DNA of 64,000 nucleotides, taken from positions 62,001 through 126,000 of the forward strand of contig NZ_FZNS01000004.1 of NCBI RefSeq assembly GCF_900188255.1. The letters run 5' to 3'. Made by a program: the position numbers and the translations under genes. This document shows positions 63,701-64,000 of this stretch, in pieces (within the stretch, counting starts at the first letter, position 1; every line of letters begins with the position of its first letter). The notes beneath the pieces are model-generated. The model did not search any database and was not told where the DNA came from. It worked only from the letters and a program-made list of their open reading frames with translations. The stretch comes from Hymenobacter mucosus. GTDB lineage: Bacteria > Bacteroidota > Bacteroidia > Cytophagales > Hymenobacteraceae.

Positions 63701-63869
63701 CCTGCCCCCGTTCGTCTAGCACGCGGCCTGAAACGGTAGTGGCAATAAGTTGGTGGTGCGTAGCCACGCCCAAATCGGTGGCGGCAGCAGCTACCGGGGC
63801 CAGGAGGGGCAGGCACCCAAGCAAGGCAGGCATGGTTTGCCAACGCACGCGGAGTAGAGGGTTATTCAT
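60780..63869 (-). CDS. SusC/RagA-family TonB-dependent outer-membrane transporter
   Basis: 1029 residues. Signal peptide, then a carboxypeptidase-regulatory-like domain ([22 protein letters not shown]), a TonB-box region and the SusC plug ([73 protein letters not shown]), and a 22-strand barrel ending in SIGAQLGF. It imports glycan fragments with TonB energy. The ATG at 63869 starts a normal signal peptide; a longer frame to 63962 would run through the operator. No N-terminal STN domain, so no sigma/anti-sigma control is expected. Confidence 0.97.
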   Translation of the reverse strand: [1029 protein letters not shown]

Positions 63870-63902
63870 GGAAGGATATATGTGGGAAGTAGAGAAGAAA
63901 GC

Positions 63903-63942
63903 TGCAAACGTTTGCATACAGAGTGCTTTGCAAACGTTTGCA
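63903..63942. promoter_or_regulatory. Twin LacI-type operators upstream of susC
   Basis: Two identical perfect palindromes TGCAAACGTTTGCA at 63903-63916 and 63929-63942, 26 bp centre to centre, 34-73 bp before the susC start. The central CG and 14-bp symmetry are typical of LacI/GalR-family operators. The spacing puts both on nearly the same DNA face (about 2.5 turns), suiting cooperative binding. Confidence 0.8.
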
Positions 63943-64000
63943 GTGAATGAGCAAAACAGCAAGCGGCGGCTTAGCTAGCCGGCTAATAGAAACTCAGAAA

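Noticed and set aside
63902..63943. Reading the twin palindromes as a catabolite-responsive (cre) site
   Set aside because: The sequence resembles cre-type sites because CcpA is itself a LacI member, but Bacteroidota lack a CcpA system of the Firmicutes kind, so a local LacI regulator is preferred.

Overview
The window looks like chromosomal DNA of a GC-rich member of the Bacteroidota, most likely a Hymenobacter-like bacterium (Cytophagales). This is inferred from a SusC/SusD pair, promoter -7 elements of the TAnnTTTG type, the lack of Shine-Dalgarno sequences, many lipoprotein signals, an AddAB-type repair nuclease pair and a bacteriophytochrome operon. No rRNA, tRNA, CRISPR array, insertion sequence or phage gene was recognised.

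Left part (1-33500): mostly housekeeping and stress genes in short units. In order there is a truncated glycosyltransferase, a DUF1571 protein, a 2,4-dienoyl-CoA reductase-like SDR, a YeeZ-like epimerase, an HI0933-type flavoprotein, a DUF2383 protein, a DEAD-box helicase with an RGG tail next to a cold-shock protein (both with structured leaders), a thioesterase, and AddA-like and AddB-like proteins split by an MFS exporter, a VKOR-like protein and a lipoprotein. These are followed by a yeast-type cytosine deaminase, an MscS channel, a ClC channel, a cation/proton antiporter, a second HI0933 flavoprotein and a diadenylate-cyclase (DAC) domain protein. An aldo/keto reductase, a secreted GH133 debranching enzyme, a possible small RNA or 40-residue protein, and a SemiSWEET close the region.

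Middle part (33500-44000): an AraC regulator, then a nine-gene minus-strand cluster holding three TIM-barrel sugar isomerases, a GMC oxidoreductase with its small subunit and a lipoprotein cytochrome c, a Gfo/Idh/MocA oxidoreductase, an MFS permease and a 3-keto-disaccharide hydrolase-like protein. Together they suggest periplasmic oxidation of glycosides to 3-keto sugars, cleavage, uptake and reduction.

Light-sensing operon (44485-49113): heme oxygenase (biliverdin synthesis), bacteriophytochrome kinase, single-domain response regulator, and a receiver-histidine kinase protein. The genes overlap or lie close together and plausibly form a red/far-red phosphorelay.

Right part (49103-64000): a LacI regulator divergent from a mannonate oxidoreductase-like SDR and uxuA (hexuronate catabolism), an AraC regulator, a second aldo/keto reductase, then a polysaccharide utilisation locus (galactose mutarotase, two GH43 lipoproteins, SusD, SusC). 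Two perfect 14-bp palindromes of LacI-operator type lie just upstream of susC, and a degenerate copy lies in the lacI/uxu divergent region. Xylan, glucuronoxylan or arabinan is the likely substrate class.
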